Part shown: positions 27,401 to 34,992 of the stretch, piece after piece
How the letters are laid out: every line of letters starts with the position of its first letter
Numbering within the stretch: the stretch's first letter is position 1
DNA from: a virus
IMG/VR virus record: IMGVR_UViG_3300010157_000060
Location: 1-64,000 of that record
Reading direction: 5' to 3' (one strand)
Length of the DNA stretch: 64,000 nt
Position numbers and translations under genes: made by a program
Notes under the pieces: generated by a model
Told to the model about the DNA's origin: nothing
What the model saw: the letters and a program-made list of their open reading frames with translations, nothing else
The model's database searches: none

Positions 27401-27989
27401 TCAAGTTGGAACGTCAGCGACAATAGGCACTACGCTCTCTGCTGGAAACACGACCATCACTGGATTCGCTAACGTATCTCAGGGTGTTAACGCGAACTCA
27501 TTCTCGGTTGGAACTGCATTCACGGCTAACTCAACTCTCGCGAACGTCTACGCTATAAACGTACAGACCCAAGCGAACGCCGATATCTTCTACGCAGCGT
27601 CTTACGCCAACGTAGGTACCCTACTCAGGGCAAACACCTCAGCTTACTTAGTCTCAAGCAACTCGACTGTCAACGCGATACTGAACTCTACGTCGCTGAC
27701 TTTCACCAACACGACCGCAACGCCGTTCGTCGCTAACGTCACCGGTCTCTACCATACTGGAACCGTCAATGCTGCATCGTACACGGTAGGTACTTCTCTT
27801 ACTGCAAACGCTTCCGGTATATACATTGGAGCTAATAGCTTAGTTAATACCTCAGTGCACTTCATCGGAAACTCTTCGGTAAATACAAATATATCAGCAA
27901 ACCAGATTACACTGAATGGCGCTAACGTGATGACTACCGCAACGACGCTGAAAGTATACGACGCATCCGGTACTCAAGTATTCCCATAA
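24429..27989 (+). CDS. Tail fibre protein 1 (1186 residues, repeat-rich)
   Basis: The chain is almost entirely Asn, Thr, Ser, Ala, Gly and Val in beta-repeat patterns typical of trimeric fibres. The repeat AGNTTITGFANVxTTLQVGTS recurs about nine times (nt 25250-25510, 26370-26420, 27270-27490). A second repeat, TLVNAxAINxxxQxNTATLF followed by TSANVGANVQANTSA, recurs at least twice. The N-terminus (TIIVANVDTTSDTYGGLITK) probably attaches to the baseplate. The C-terminus ANQITLNGANVMTTATTLKV-YDASGTQVFP is nearly repeated at the end of the fibre encoded at 42813. N-x-S/T triplets are very dense. It probably binds the host surface or forms the fibre shaft; no enzyme domain is seen. Confidence 0.75.
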   Translation: MTIIVANVDTTSDTYGGLITKVNQLANALANYTVTTNSNTAAGNAAVGNALTANVLYANTINGGNTSTSNNLGVTSNLYVVPYPGANTLVITGNSTIGQFTTTITGNVVTINPANTRISGTVLTVNTASVNVTSNTAVTGNTYLYGNSTSQSFKLTGNSTTTNVDINVTSANLNAIFDINGNTIVGANSTLTNISVSGNSTTSNVNISANDVYLTPTSNVNITSKLYVSNVVVSGNTDITGYINVSSTANVGGATTLRGTATVNGALTVSNTAALGNTTITGFANVTTTLLVGTSANVTTTLGAGNTTITGFANISSTLASGNTTVTGFANVTTTLQVGTSAQVGTTLSSGNTTISGFVNSTSSNSGSYSVGATFTANATLVNAAAINITGQVNTATLFSATSANVGANVQANTSAYLVSSNSTVNTIITATSITQANTTATPFVANSSGLYHTGTVNAGSFSVGSSDVINSTAFFFSTINSTSNGLVANATSISIGNTSVNVSIGVANLAVGTAFTANASLVNAIALNVVNQTNTATLFATTSANVGANVQANTSALFIGNSTVNSTLSAGNLNVNGAFIANNTGAYHSGTMNAASFTTTNFTANNSGVYPLSNSAGTAVGSSTKRVVISANTIDATGATTLNNTLAAGNTTVTGFANISSSLQVTGNTSLSGNLVLGSTSLPVGLQANGSYGATGQVLLSNGSATYWEYQYNMSQVVNPNTSYIFSNTTTFDTSANNNQNNPILIKSQNTASVTIQGDSAGTANSLTSGAYLRMGTKGSANLGILAFVIGAGNNGIGGAYTGTLANSFLLGTTANSTLIPPLHLGVANAVVMTITGSATVPNTGFGNTAPVDTVRAEGTFSALSSIGISNSSANALMANTTGIYHTGTVNAASYTTTNFQANNTGVYPLSNSAGVALGSTTKRFNLYANNIDFSGSLQTTGASGLGNTTITGFANVSTTLQVGTSAQIGTTLAAGNTTITGFANATTSLQVGTSATIGTTLSAGNTTITGFANVSQGVNANSFSVGTAFTANSTLANVYAINVQTQANADIFYAASYANVGTLLRANTSAYLVSSNSTVNAILNSTSLTFTNTTATPFVANVTGLYHTGTVNAASYTVGTSLTANASGIYIGANSLVNTSVHFIGNSSVNTNISANQITLNGANVMTTATTLKVYDASGTQVFP
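25250..27490 (+). repeat. Fibre 1 shaft repeats
   Basis: Nucleotide-level near repeats such as accaccatcaccggattcg variants recur within this span with high identity. They code for GNTTITGFAN units about 17-20 residues apart. Confidence 0.6.
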
Positions 27990-28000
27990 GAGATTAGTAG

Positions 28001-29110
28001 ATGGCAACTGCCCTTAAAATAAACACGGCTACATCTCCAGTCTCTCTTAAAGAAATGTCGGGAACTGAGTTTGAGTATGCTATAAACCAGATGCTCACTA
28101 CGTTCGCTGGAACGCAGACCGGTGTTGGAACTCTCTCCGTTAACCCAGCTAGCACTACTGGACTAACATCAATAGGTACATTTACTGATACGTACATCAA
28201 CGCTCTTCCTGGAGCGCATCCGGTCGGTACTACTCCCCTATCAGTAACTTACACTTTCTATCAAGATCAGGGCTCTGCGGCTGAGTCGCTGACTAGGCCA
28301 GTTGAGTACTCTGCGGGTCTAAAAGAGCAAGTTGACGCTAACTTAAATGCAGACCTCGTATCAAAAGCTCTTGCTAACTTAGTAGCTACTGGTGTTGGCT
28401 TCTACTCTCTGCAGCCAACTACTCCAACTGGCGGTACTTGGGTATCGATCTCTACGATCACGAATACTCTCGACTCAGCTACGACTAATACCACGCAGCT
28501 ATGGAGAAAGACGGCTCCAGCTTCTTCTCCATCTACGGTTAGGACCATAAAGCTAGACGCGACTACTACTCCGAAGTCGATCAAGGAGATGTCGGACGCT
28601 GAGATACAGACACTCACTGCTCGCCTTAGGAACCAGATAGTCTCGACAGGCATCGGCAAGTACTCAGTTCAAGCTACCGCTCCAGCATCAGGTGGAACTT
28701 GGGTATCGTCAGGTACGGCCTTCTTAGACACTCGCAGGACAGCGACCGATACAGCGTACGTTCTCAACTACACCAAAGATTATACGGGCGCTTATACTAG
28801 AAACTACACCGGCGCTTATACTAGAACTTATACCGGCGTATATAGCAAGACGTTTACTGGCTCTTATAGCGGATCTTATCAAGCATCGTATAACGGATAC
28901 TTTGGTGGCGTCACGCGATCGGGCTCTTACTTGGGTAACTATCTTCTGAGCTATACTGGAGCTTATAACGCTCTTGCTTACACCGGTGTGTACTCAGGAC
29001 TAGTTAGCTTAACTTACAGTAAAGCTTATAGCACGAGCTTCTCTGGACAGACGTTAAATAGTGACAGCCCAACAATTTCAACAGTCTACTTATGGGTAAG
29101 GACCGCTTAA
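28001..29110 (+). CDS. Fibre-associated protein with Tyr-Thr-Gly repeats
   Basis: The 369-residue product has two parts. Residues 10-245 hold three diverged units, each with a helix like KEMSDAEIQTLTARL, then a strand such as ATGVGFYSLQPT and TPTGGTWVSI. Residues 257-345 are a tyrosine-rich array with a four- to eight-residue period (YTGAYTRNYTGAYTRTYTGV and variants), possibly a beta-helix or stacked-aromatic adhesive stem. It ends with a short unique tail. It follows fibre 1 by 11 bases and precedes another small structural gene, so a receptor-binding or fibre-tip role is plausible. I know no characterised homologue. Confidence 0.55.
   Translation: MATALKINTATSPVSLKEMSGTEFEYAINQMLTTFAGTQTGVGTLSVNPASTTGLTSIGTFTDTYINALPGAHPVGTTPLSVTYTFYQDQGSAAESLTRPVEYSAGLKEQVDANLNADLVSKALANLVATGVGFYSLQPTTPTGGTWVSISTITNTLDSATTNTTQLWRKTAPASSPSTVRTIKLDATTTPKSIKEMSDAEIQTLTARLRNQIVSTGIGKYSVQATAPASGGTWVSSGTAFLDTRRTATDTAYVLNYTKDYTGAYTRNYTGAYTRTYTGVYSKTFTGSYSGSYQASYNGYFGGVTRSGSYLGNYLLSYTGAYNALAYTGVYSGLVSLTYSKAYSTSFSGQTLNSDSPTISTVYLWVRTA
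28763..29040 (+). repeat. Tyrosine-rich YTG repeat array
   Basis: Near-identical units in the DNA read acyggcgcttatactagaaa. They code for YTGAYTRN and drift toward the 3' end into YSGSYQAS and YTGAYNAL. Confidence 0.65.
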
Positions 29111-29111
29111 T

Positions 29112-29564
29112 ATGGCAAGACAGATCATCAATCCTAGATGGGCGAATGATAAGAAGACGCACATCTTAGCAACATTCAGGTACGATGACGGTAGGGAGAT
29201 GGCCGCGTCGATAACTAACGTCGGCGATATCCAGAATCCTGATTGGAAAGAGATCATCGAGACGTTTGGAACTGAGTACTTAGATAAAGCAGCAGATGAC
29301 GCCCTAGCAGATCACATGCGCAGGAAGCAAGAGAGAGCTGAGCAGCAGAAGATAAACATAGAGAGGGCTGCTAAAGAAGCCCTATTCAACGTTAAAGCTG
29401 AGGCTTTTGATATGGACATCGTGAAGAACTCAAAGAACCGCGACATAAAGAACAAGATCCGCAGGGCGAGCACGATGACCGAAGTGTACACCTACACTGC
29501 GCTTCTCCACATGCTAGAAGATCCTCTCGCTAATACGGACAACACAGCTTCAGCAAATACGTGA
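29112..29564 (+). CDS. Conserved small protein after fibre genes, unknown function
   Basis: The 150-residue protein has an N-terminal beta part (INPRWANDKKTHILATFRYD and MAASITNVGDIQNPDW) and a long charged helix (residues 55-130, KAADDALADHMRRKQERAEQ onward). Similar small proteins accompany tail fibre genes in T4-like cyanophages, where they may be baseplate or fibre accessory proteins. It starts one base after the stop of the YTG-repeat gene and is the last structural gene before the accessory island. Function is not known to me. Confidence 0.55.
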   Translation: MARQIINPRWANDKKTHILATFRYDDGREMAASITNVGDIQNPDWKEIIETFGTEYLDKAADDALADHMRRKQERAEQQKINIERAAKEALFNVKAEAFDMDIVKNSKNRDIKNKIRRASTMTEVYTYTALLHMLEDPLANTDNTASANT

Positions 29565-29567
29565 TAT

Positions 29568-30332
29568 ATGAATTGTGGTTATGTGTACGTTGCTTCGTGC
29601 AACAGTGAGTTCTATAGGGCGGCGATAAACTCTGCGGTATCTCTTCGGGACTACTACCCAGAAGCTAAGATCGCACTCTTCACTCATGAGAAGTTCTTAA
29701 AAAAATCAGACGAGAAGTACTTCGATCACGTGCAGACTGGCATTCCGGTCAACGAGAGAGCGAAGATGTACGGAATGGCGAGAACGCCGTTTGACCGCAC
29801 GTTCTACATGGACTCTGATACTGAAATTAGATCTGAGAATATCAAAAAAGTGTTTGACATTCTTGGAGACTGTGATATAATGTTCACTAAGATAATACCA
29901 CAAGTTTCCAAGGACGTATATATCGATGATGAAAATAACCTCCACTATCATGGTGGTGTGGTCCTCTACAATAGCGATCCACTAACGATACAGCTGATGA
30001 GGGACTGGTACGAGTTCTACCAGTACCAGCAAAAATGCGAATGGAAAGAAAGCATATTCGCAGAGTACAGCGAGAAGATGAAACCATGGGACCAGTTCAC
30101 CATGTGGTACCTTCTCTATAAGTACCCGAAGTACAGGGATATAAAGCACGACTTCTTTCCAAACGGTGGTACTTCCTACAACTTCATATACCTGCTTGAA
30201 GAGAGAAGAGAGAAGTACAAAGACTACTACGACTTAGAGCAGATCGTCTACCACTATACTATTCCCGGAATAAGGAAAGAAAATGCAGTCATTCTCAAGC
30301 CTCAATCCAGATCTTCTGAAGATTTTAACTGA
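29568..30332 (+). CDS. GT-A-fold glycosyltransferase
   Basis: The 254-residue product opens with YVYVASCNSEFYRAAINSAV and continues with a Rossmann-like alternation. The metal-binding DxD motif is DSD at residues 82-84 (FYMDSDTEIR), and a late HGGVVLYN segment forms the acceptor side. This matches GT-A nucleotide-sugar transferases (GT8-like or DUF273-like). It probably moves a sugar from a UDP-sugar to a protein or glycan; acceptor and sugar are unknown. It is the first gene of the island, four bases after the fibre cluster, and its last 50 bases overlap the next gene. It is co-directional with the fibres and may be read with them. Confidence 0.75.
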   Translation: MNCGYVYVASCNSEFYRAAINSAVSLRDYYPEAKIALFTHEKFLKKSDEKYFDHVQTGIPVNERAKMYGMARTPFDRTFYMDSDTEIRSENIKKVFDILGDCDIMFTKIIPQVSKDVYIDDENNLHYHGGVVLYNSDPLTIQLMRDWYEFYQYQQKCEWKESIFAEYSEKMKPWDQFTMWYLLYKYPKYRDIKHDFFPNGGTSYNFIYLLEERREKYKDYYDLEQIVYHYTIPGIRKENAVILKPQSRSSEDFN

Positions 30333-30939
30333 GTTCAGCGACTTCTTCTACGGCCGAGACTTCTCTCACCTAGAGCCGCTGATCGGTAGCAACCCGAAGA
30401 TGAAAGACGTCACGACTAAAGAGATGGGACCCACTGCGCTGAGTGATGAGTACTTGTTTGCAGGACTAGATACACCGCTGAAGTACGGCTTTCCTAGGCA
30501 CTCTTTTGGTCTTGAGCTCCACTACGACAGGAAGTACATTCAGGACACGGAGCTTCTTGACCAGTGCCATAAGACCAACGATGAGCTCATGACGTTCTTT
30601 GGAGCTAGGAACAGCGCATTGCAGATGTTCTACCCGTCAGGCGGCTACATAGGATGGCACAACAACTGCAACGCTGCTGGGTACAACATCATACTGTCAT
30701 GTAACCCCGGCGGAGATGGGTACTTCAAGCACTACGATCACGTCAATAAGGTGTTCAACAACTTCCCTGACCAGAGAGGTTGGAACTGCAAAGTCGGGTA
30801 CTTTGGTTCTGACAAAGAGCCGGAGAAGATCTTCTGGCACTGCGCAGGAACTAACACACCTCGATTAACTTTCAGCTACATCATCTACGATGAGAACATC
30901 TGGAAAGACATGATCGACGACATCAACTACGATGGTTAA
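30283..30939 (+). CDS. 2OG-Fe(II) oxygenase-like protein with HxN variant
   Basis: This 218-residue protein shows the double-stranded beta-helix pattern of phage hydroxylases: LQMFYPSGGYIGWHNNCN, then ILSCNPGGDGYFKHYD, KVGYFG, FWHCAGT, and TPRLTFSYIIY. The iron site would be H126 and H186, with R194 binding 2-oxoglutarate. The usual HxD aspartate is replaced by N128, so activity is uncertain, or the protein may use a facial-triad variant. The start has an AAGGAA ribosome site within the preceding glycosyltransferase gene, which supports the 50-base overlap. It may hydroxylate a residue or sugar for later modification by its neighbours. Confidence 0.65.
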   Translation: MQSFSSLNPDLLKILTEFSDFFYGRDFSHLEPLIGSNPKMKDVTTKEMGPTALSDEYLFAGLDTPLKYGFPRHSFGLELHYDRKYIQDTELLDQCHKTNDELMTFFGARNSALQMFYPSGGYIGWHNNCNAAGYNIILSCNPGGDGYFKHYDHVNKVFNNFPDQRGWNCKVGYFGSDKEPEKIFWHCAGTNTPRLTFSYIIYDENIWKDMIDDINYDG

Positions 30940-31645
30940 CTTCATATGCTTAAAGTGGGGAGATAAGTATGGACCCGAGTACGTCAATAGGCTATACAGG
31001 TCTATTCGGAGATATTATGACGGATGTTGTAGCTTTTATTGCTATACCGATTCTGGCTTGGACCTTGATAACGAAATAGAGATCAGGGACATCTCTGTTC
31101 TAAGAAGAGAAAACTATAAGTGCTTTACTGTCGAGAAGATCTTCTTATTTGACTCAGGGGTCATCAGCGGTAAGTGCGTTCTCTTAGATCTGGACGTCTT
31201 GATCTTAGATAGCTTAACTGAGTACTTAGATGAGTACGACTTCTCTGAGCCTAGGTTCACGCTTAGCCACAAGCCTAACCAGAACTACCCACTATTTGCG
31301 GACTTGTTCTTCCAGTCCGGTCCTAACTACGTTAACAGCTCATTTGTTACTTGGAGAGATGGACAGCTCGACTGGCTCAGGGAGTTCTTCATGGAGAACA
31401 GGGAGATCATCGAGTACAAGTACTTAGACCTAGATACGGCCATATTTCAGACATGCAGGAAGAAGCTTCGCTTTCATCCGCAGAGTATCATATACTCATA
31501 TAATGCTTACAGGGAGAAGCTCAACTCCAAGATCACGTACTTCAATACCTCACATGGTCGAGGTCAAGAGCTGCACGAAGGCCCGCAGTGGGCTACAGAC
31601 CTATGGAGGGGTCATGATAGTGAATCAGCACTCGGAGGTCGCTGA
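30932..31645 (+). CDS. Glycosyltransferase, paralogue A
   Basis: The 237-residue protein begins FICLKWGDKYGPEYVNRLYR, has DLD at 86-88 (VLLDLDVLI) and the later block NYVNSSFVTWRDGQLDWL, then FNTSHGRGQELHEGPQWATD. This is a GT-A-like enzyme of the type frequent in marine phage genomes. It is clearly a duplicate of the protein encoded at 32200, with the same order of blocks and a 32-base stretch of DNA identical in both. Its ATG sits inside the last codons of the oxygenase gene. Its 3' end overlaps the convergent gene at 31593 by 53 bases. Sugar and acceptor are unknown. Confidence 0.7.
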   Translation: MVNFICLKWGDKYGPEYVNRLYRSIRRYYDGCCSFYCYTDSGLDLDNEIEIRDISVLRRENYKCFTVEKIFLFDSGVISGKCVLLDLDVLILDSLTEYLDEYDFSEPRFTLSHKPNQNYPLFADLFFQSGPNYVNSSFVTWRDGQLDWLREFFMENREIIEYKYLDLDTAIFQTCRKKLRFHPQSIIYSYNAYREKLNSKITYFNTSHGRGQELHEGPQWATDLWRGHDSESALGGR

Positions 31646-32222
31646 CCCTTCGCTGCTTCATGCTGGCGCTGTCTATCATATGAGAGAAGTACCTTATCTT
31701 GCCGTACTTGTTGATGAACGTGTCATCGCCGTAGTGCTCAGACGTGTGCTTGAAGACGTCGCTGAGTAGCATCTCAGCTAAGAAAGCGTGCGACTTTCCT
31801 ATCCACCCCATCACCGAGCTGTTTCCGTAGCAGAAGAACCTAGGATCGCGATCACTCATGTCCTTAGGCTTCCATAGAGTATCAACTAGAGTTACACTTT
31901 CTGTGTCGATATCATCTAAAAGAAACTCCAGTTTACCAAGTATGTTGACATCTAGGTCAAAGTACAAGTTAGTGCAATCATGATTGCACTTCTCAAATAT
32001 GAGAATTTTATTCCACCAAGTGTCGAGCTCATACTCGTCTACTCTAGCGAACTGTATCGGTAAGTCAGAAGACTCATCGCGATCAGTCAAGCATATCAAC
32101 TCAAAGTCCCTGGATAAATACTTATCAATGAGTAAGTACAACCTCTCGACGTGCTCTTTGGTGTACTTTGGCTTCACGAGAACACAGTAGATCTTTATAA
32201 TGGAAAAGACAGTCAAGTTCAT
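31593..32222 (-). CDS. Glycosyltransferase-like protein on the opposite strand
   Basis: The 209-residue product reads IKIYCVLVKPKYTKEHVERL with DLD at 89-91 (NLYFDLDVNI) and GNSSVMGWIG further on. It is the same broad fold as the neighbours but more diverged. It is inverted between the two paralogues at 30932 and 32200, overlapping one at its 3' end and the other by 23 bases at its 5' end. If translation begins a few codons later than the ATG at 32222 the second overlap disappears; I see no strong ribosome site to decide. Inversion or replacement by recombination between the paralogues is plausible. Confidence 0.6.
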   Translation of the reverse strand: MNLTVFSIIKIYCVLVKPKYTKEHVERLYLLIDKYLSRDFELICLTDRDESSDLPIQFARVDEYELDTWWNKILIFEKCNHDCTNLYFDLDVNILGKLEFLLDDIDTESVTLVDTLWKPKDMSDRDPRFFCYGNSSVMGWIGKSHAFLAEMLLSDVFKHTSEHYGDDTFINKYGKIRYFSHMIDSASMKQRRVSDLRVLIHYHDPSIGL

Positions 32223-32919
32223 AACTCTAAAGTGGGGTACTAAGTACGGGCCTGAGTACGTGAACAGGCTCTACGATAGCATAAAGAAGACATACACGGG
32301 ACCATTTGAGTTCTACTGCTTTACTGATAACAGCAGGGGTCTCAAGTGCAGGACGTACCCCATCGAGATGCTTCCTCATTTCAAGTCCAACGTATTCACT
32401 GTCTGCAAGCTAGACCTATTTAATAAGATGCCGATGGTCGGCCCGTACGTCCTGCTCGATCTCGATCTATTGATTCTCAAGGACCTCAAGCCTTACTTTA
32501 ACGAGTACAATTTTGAAGAGCCTAGGATGATCTACAACTACTGGACAGATCCAGAGAGAATCTACAGGTCTTACTTTACTGGTGACTGCTACGTTAACAG
32601 CTCATTTGTTACTTGGAGAGGAGACCAGCTGAGGTGGATGTACGATAAGTTCGTTGAGAACAAAGAGATAGTCGGCTTCAGGTTCAAGACTTTCGATAAG
32701 TTCATCTTCTACAGCAGCAGAAAGAAGATCGGCTACCACCCGAGAAAAGTTGTCTACGCTTACAGCTTCGGCGCCGAGTACCCAGAGGACAGGGACATAT
32801 ACAAGTACAGACCTGAGTACTACATATCTATATTCAATACATCTCACAAGCAGGGAACTGAGCTGCACGAAGCCGGCGGCTGGGCTAAAGAGAAGTGGAC
32901 GCAGTATGATCGGAATTAG
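32200..32919 (+). CDS. Glycosyltransferase, paralogue B
   Basis: The 239-residue protein follows paralogue A block for block: KFITLKWGTKYGPEYVNRLY, FYCFTD, VLLDLDLLIL with DLD at 87-89, YVNSSFVTWRGDQLRWMYDK, then FNTSHKQGTELHEAGGWAKE. The last block, with its serine and histidine, may form the acceptor site. It lies divergent from the gene at 31593, and its stop lies 11 bases inside the next gene. Same family as paralogue A; specificity unknown. Confidence 0.7.
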   Translation: MEKTVKFITLKWGTKYGPEYVNRLYDSIKKTYTGPFEFYCFTDNSRGLKCRTYPIEMLPHFKSNVFTVCKLDLFNKMPMVGPYVLLDLDLLILKDLKPYFNEYNFEEPRMIYNYWTDPERIYRSYFTGDCYVNSSFVTWRGDQLRWMYDKFVENKEIVGFRFKTFDKFIFYSSRKKIGYHPRKVVYAYSFGAEYPEDRDIYKYRPEYYISIFNTSHKQGTELHEAGGWAKEKWTQYDRN

Positions 32920-33520
32920 AGAAGAGATAAGAAGAATACATGAGATCTTATTTGAGGACTTTCTCAAGAAGCAGCACAAGTACGTGTACAGGCTATTTGA
33001 GATACACAATGACGCTCACATCAATAACAGGAACTACTACGTCTTCGAGATCATAAAGAAGAACTTCTCAGATCTCAAGAAAGTAGTGATCATCAACAGC
33101 AGTAACCCAATACCTCTATGTCACTTCTTCAAGTCAGAGTACGACAGCGATATTACTCTGATATCAGATCACCCATCTTTTGAGTTCACACAGAAGTTCT
33201 TCTCTGATTTCTTTAAGACAAATAACATCATAAAGAGCGCTTTCTTTGATGATCTAAGTGATGATATCAAGGGAGCAGACCTAGTGATCTTTCCAGAGTT
33301 CGAGTACATGGTGCCACTTGACATGCTCAAGTACTACAACGAGGGCACGATGACCATGGCAGTGCACCACATAGCGCACGTCAACGATCACAACAGCCGG
33401 ATGATGATCATGACTGAGCACGACTTACTTGAAGAGTGCAACTTCGACGAGGTGATAGACTCAGGGAGGACCAAGAACTCCGATGGCAGAAATATATTCT
33501 ACTCTTTGGGAATTCGGTAA
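32906..33520 (+). CDS. Methyltransferase-like Rossmann protein
   Basis: I place the start at ATG 32906 (MIGIREEIRRIHEILFEDFL, 204 residues). A longer open frame exists upstream, but it lies over the glycosyltransferase gene and its residues look random. The protein alternates strands and helices: KKVVIINSSNPIPLCHFF, then ITLISDHPSFEFTQKFF, and DLVIFPEFEYMVPLDML. This resembles SAM-dependent methyltransferase-like proteins related to nicotianamine-synthase folds, but the usual GxGxG loop is absent. It overlaps the upstream gene by 14 bases and the convergent sulfotransferase-like gene by 22 bases. The call is tentative. Confidence 0.5.
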   Translation: MIGIREEIRRIHEILFEDFLKKQHKYVYRLFEIHNDAHINNRNYYVFEIIKKNFSDLKKVVIINSSNPIPLCHFFKSEYDSDITLISDHPSFEFTQKFFSDFFKTNNIIKSAFFDDLSDDIKGADLVIFPEFEYMVPLDMLKYYNEGTMTMAVHHIAHVNDHNSRMMIMTEHDLLEECNFDEVIDSGRTKNSDGRNIFYSLGIR

Positions 33521-34173
33521 CTAGGATCTGCCGCGGTCATCTGCTTCATGAGATCATCTAGCCAGTGGTGATCTACTCTCTTAACGTACTTAGCGTTCTC
33601 ATTCTCAGCTATGATATCTGACAAGGTATCATCGTTTATCCGTATAGGAAAATCAAAGGCCTTCTCAAGCTGAGATAAGTACCTACCCCTGTAGAGATAC
33701 AAGAGCTCAGTCGATACGTAGATCGGATCGTACTTGTAGAGTACTCTGTCTATCTCTTTGAGTAGAGCTGGGTAAGTTATCTTCTTCCTAACTCTCATCT
33801 GCTGGTACTTGAGTATGTTCACTTCTCTCCCAATAACTCCAACTTTCACTTCAAAGCCGGCTTCAATAGCCCTGCGGATGAACATCTCGTAGTCAGGTAC
33901 TTCCATTGGGAGTCCCGTCATATCTGGGCTATTTCCCTTAGTCATGTACGGGCACGAGATGCTCGTGTAGTAGTTACCATTTAAGAACTCTCCTCTCTTG
34001 AATAGGTCTGGATTTTTCCAGTAGAGGTTGAAGGTCTCTTGACCGTGCAGCACCCAGTACTCCTGCGTTAGCTCTTTCCAGCCGATAACATCTGGATGAT
34101 TGCTGATGATCTTACTCCACAGGTGATTTCCAGATCCCTGCGGGCCAGTAAATATGAGAAGCTTCTTAGACAT
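33499..34173 (-). CDS. Sulfotransferase-like P-loop protein 1
   Basis: The 224-residue protein starts KKLLIFTGPQGSGNHLWSKI at residue 3, which looks like the 5'-phosphosulfate-binding loop of sulfotransferases, followed by ISNHPDVIGW. Residues 100-130 (AGFEVKVGVIGREVNILKYQ) could form the 3'-phosphate site. Sulfotransferases move sulfate from PAPS to a hydroxyl or amine of a sugar, lipid or protein. The gene is translated with the methyltransferase upstream (8-base overlap). It shares the island with an APS-kinase-like gene and a second sulfotransferase-like gene at 37963. A generic nucleoside kinase is an alternative because the loop GPQGSGN is short. Confidence 0.6.
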   Translation of the reverse strand: MSKKLLIFTGPQGSGNHLWSKIISNHPDVIGWKELTQEYWVLHGQETFNLYWKNPDLFKRGEFLNGNYYTSISCPYMTKGNSPDMTGLPMEVPDYEMFIRRAIEAGFEVKVGVIGREVNILKYQQMRVRKKITYPALLKEIDRVLYKYDPIYVSTELLYLYRGRYLSQLEKAFDFPIRINDDTLSDIIAENENAKYVKRVDHHWLDDLMKQMTAADPSYRIPKE

Positions 34174-34924
34174 TCTTCACCCACTCAAAATAAAGCCGAT
34201 CGTGGCTGTCCTTCTTTAATGTAGTCATAGTGCAGCCGAGATCAGCTGACATCTTGTAAGCGTACTCAAAGCTCCAAGGAAATAAGTCTATCCAGTATCC
34301 CTCTTTCCTGTTCTTTCCGGGGTTAACCCTAACGTAGATGGTACCTCCTGGAGAAGTGAGCTCAACGACCCTCTTCATCCTGACAGCTACGTCCTCATAA
34401 GATCCGAAGTTTATGCTGCCGAACACGAGAACGTGATCGTAGGTGTTGTCAGGAACTCTGAAGTCCAGCACGTCGACCATGAAGTCTGCGCACCTGTTGT
34501 ATATGTCGATTCCAACGAGGTTGTTGATCTTCCCCTTGAACTGGTTGTATCCACAGCCGACGTCTAAGACGGCTTTTGGGTCTTGAGAGTTGATCCTGTT
34601 CACGATCTCCCATCCAGTATACTGGTAGTCATCAGTTCTTGGAGTCCAAGTTCCGTTGTACTCAAAGAAGCGCTTCCTGTACTTCTCATCTATCTCATCT
34701 ACTAGATCGCCCAGAGTACGGCTGAAGTCCAGCTCAAACTCATATACGTTCTCAACTGCTTCTTTGAACTTCTCTAGTCTCTTAGGAGTCCACGGCAGTG
34801 AAGAGATGATGGTCTCTCTTTGAGCATCTAAGTTCAAGTGCGCGTACTTCTGTAGTTTGAAGTAAGACTCAAGAGATTCTTTCACAAAAGCAAAAATTTT
34901 CTTATTTGTCACTTTTTTTCCCAA
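34166..34924 (-). CDS. Class I SAM methyltransferase 1
   Basis: Residues 119-126 VLDVGCGY and the following NNLVGIDIY form motifs I and II of class I methyltransferases. Then come YDHVLVFGSINFGSYEDV (motif IV area) and SPGGTIYVRVNPGKNRKEGY. The product is 252 residues. It is a paralogue of the protein encoded at 38610, which shows the same order GCGxNxFKGKIxNLxGID and the GSVNFG block. Acceptor unknown. The gene starts the short leftward pair of the island and faces the oxygenase at 34993 across an AT-rich gap. A sugar or lipid O-methyltransferase is a reasonable guess. Confidence 0.75.
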   Translation of the reverse strand: MGKKVTNKKIFAFVKESLESYFKLQKYAHLNLDAQRETIISSLPWTPKRLEKFKEAVENVYEFELDFSRTLGDLVDEIDEKYRKRFFEYNGTWTPRTDDYQYTGWEIVNRINSQDPKAVLDVGCGYNQFKGKINNLVGIDIYNRCADFMVDVLDFRVPDNTYDHVLVFGSINFGSYEDVAVRMKRVVELTSPGGTIYVRVNPGKNRKEGYWIDLFPWSFEYAYKMSADLGCTMTTLKKDSHDRLYFEWVKNV

Positions 34925-34992
34925 TCAATAAGAAATTCATATATATACTATATATATCATGAAGATGCTTAAATTTCTCCGGAGGAATAAAA
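34925..34992. promoter_or_regulatory. AT-rich divergent gap with candidate promoters
   Basis: The 68-base gap holds catatatatactatatatat, a near-perfect dyad whose TATATAT elements could serve as -10 boxes for both strands. No TATAAATA is present. The plus gene has the ribosome site CGGAGGA 9 bases before its ATG. Confidence 0.4.

Noticed and set aside
25250-27490. Possible CRISPR-like array
   Set aside because: Repeats are in frame, variable and protein-coding in a fibre gene. No constant repeat with unique spacers exists.
32107-32124. GATAAATA boxes at about 16130, 32105 and 39781 as late promoters
   Set aside because: Each differs from TATAAATA at the first base and lies in coding sequence. 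The number is what chance would allow in AT-rich codons.
32750-32905. Upstream extension of the methyltransferase-like gene
   Set aside because: The extra 52 codons overlap the glycosyltransferase gene and look random. The ATG at 32906 begins a plausible helix.
34925-34992. T4-type late promoter before the oxygenase-symporter operon
   Set aside because: The gap has TATATAT runs but no TATAAATA, so I record only an AT-rich promoter candidate.
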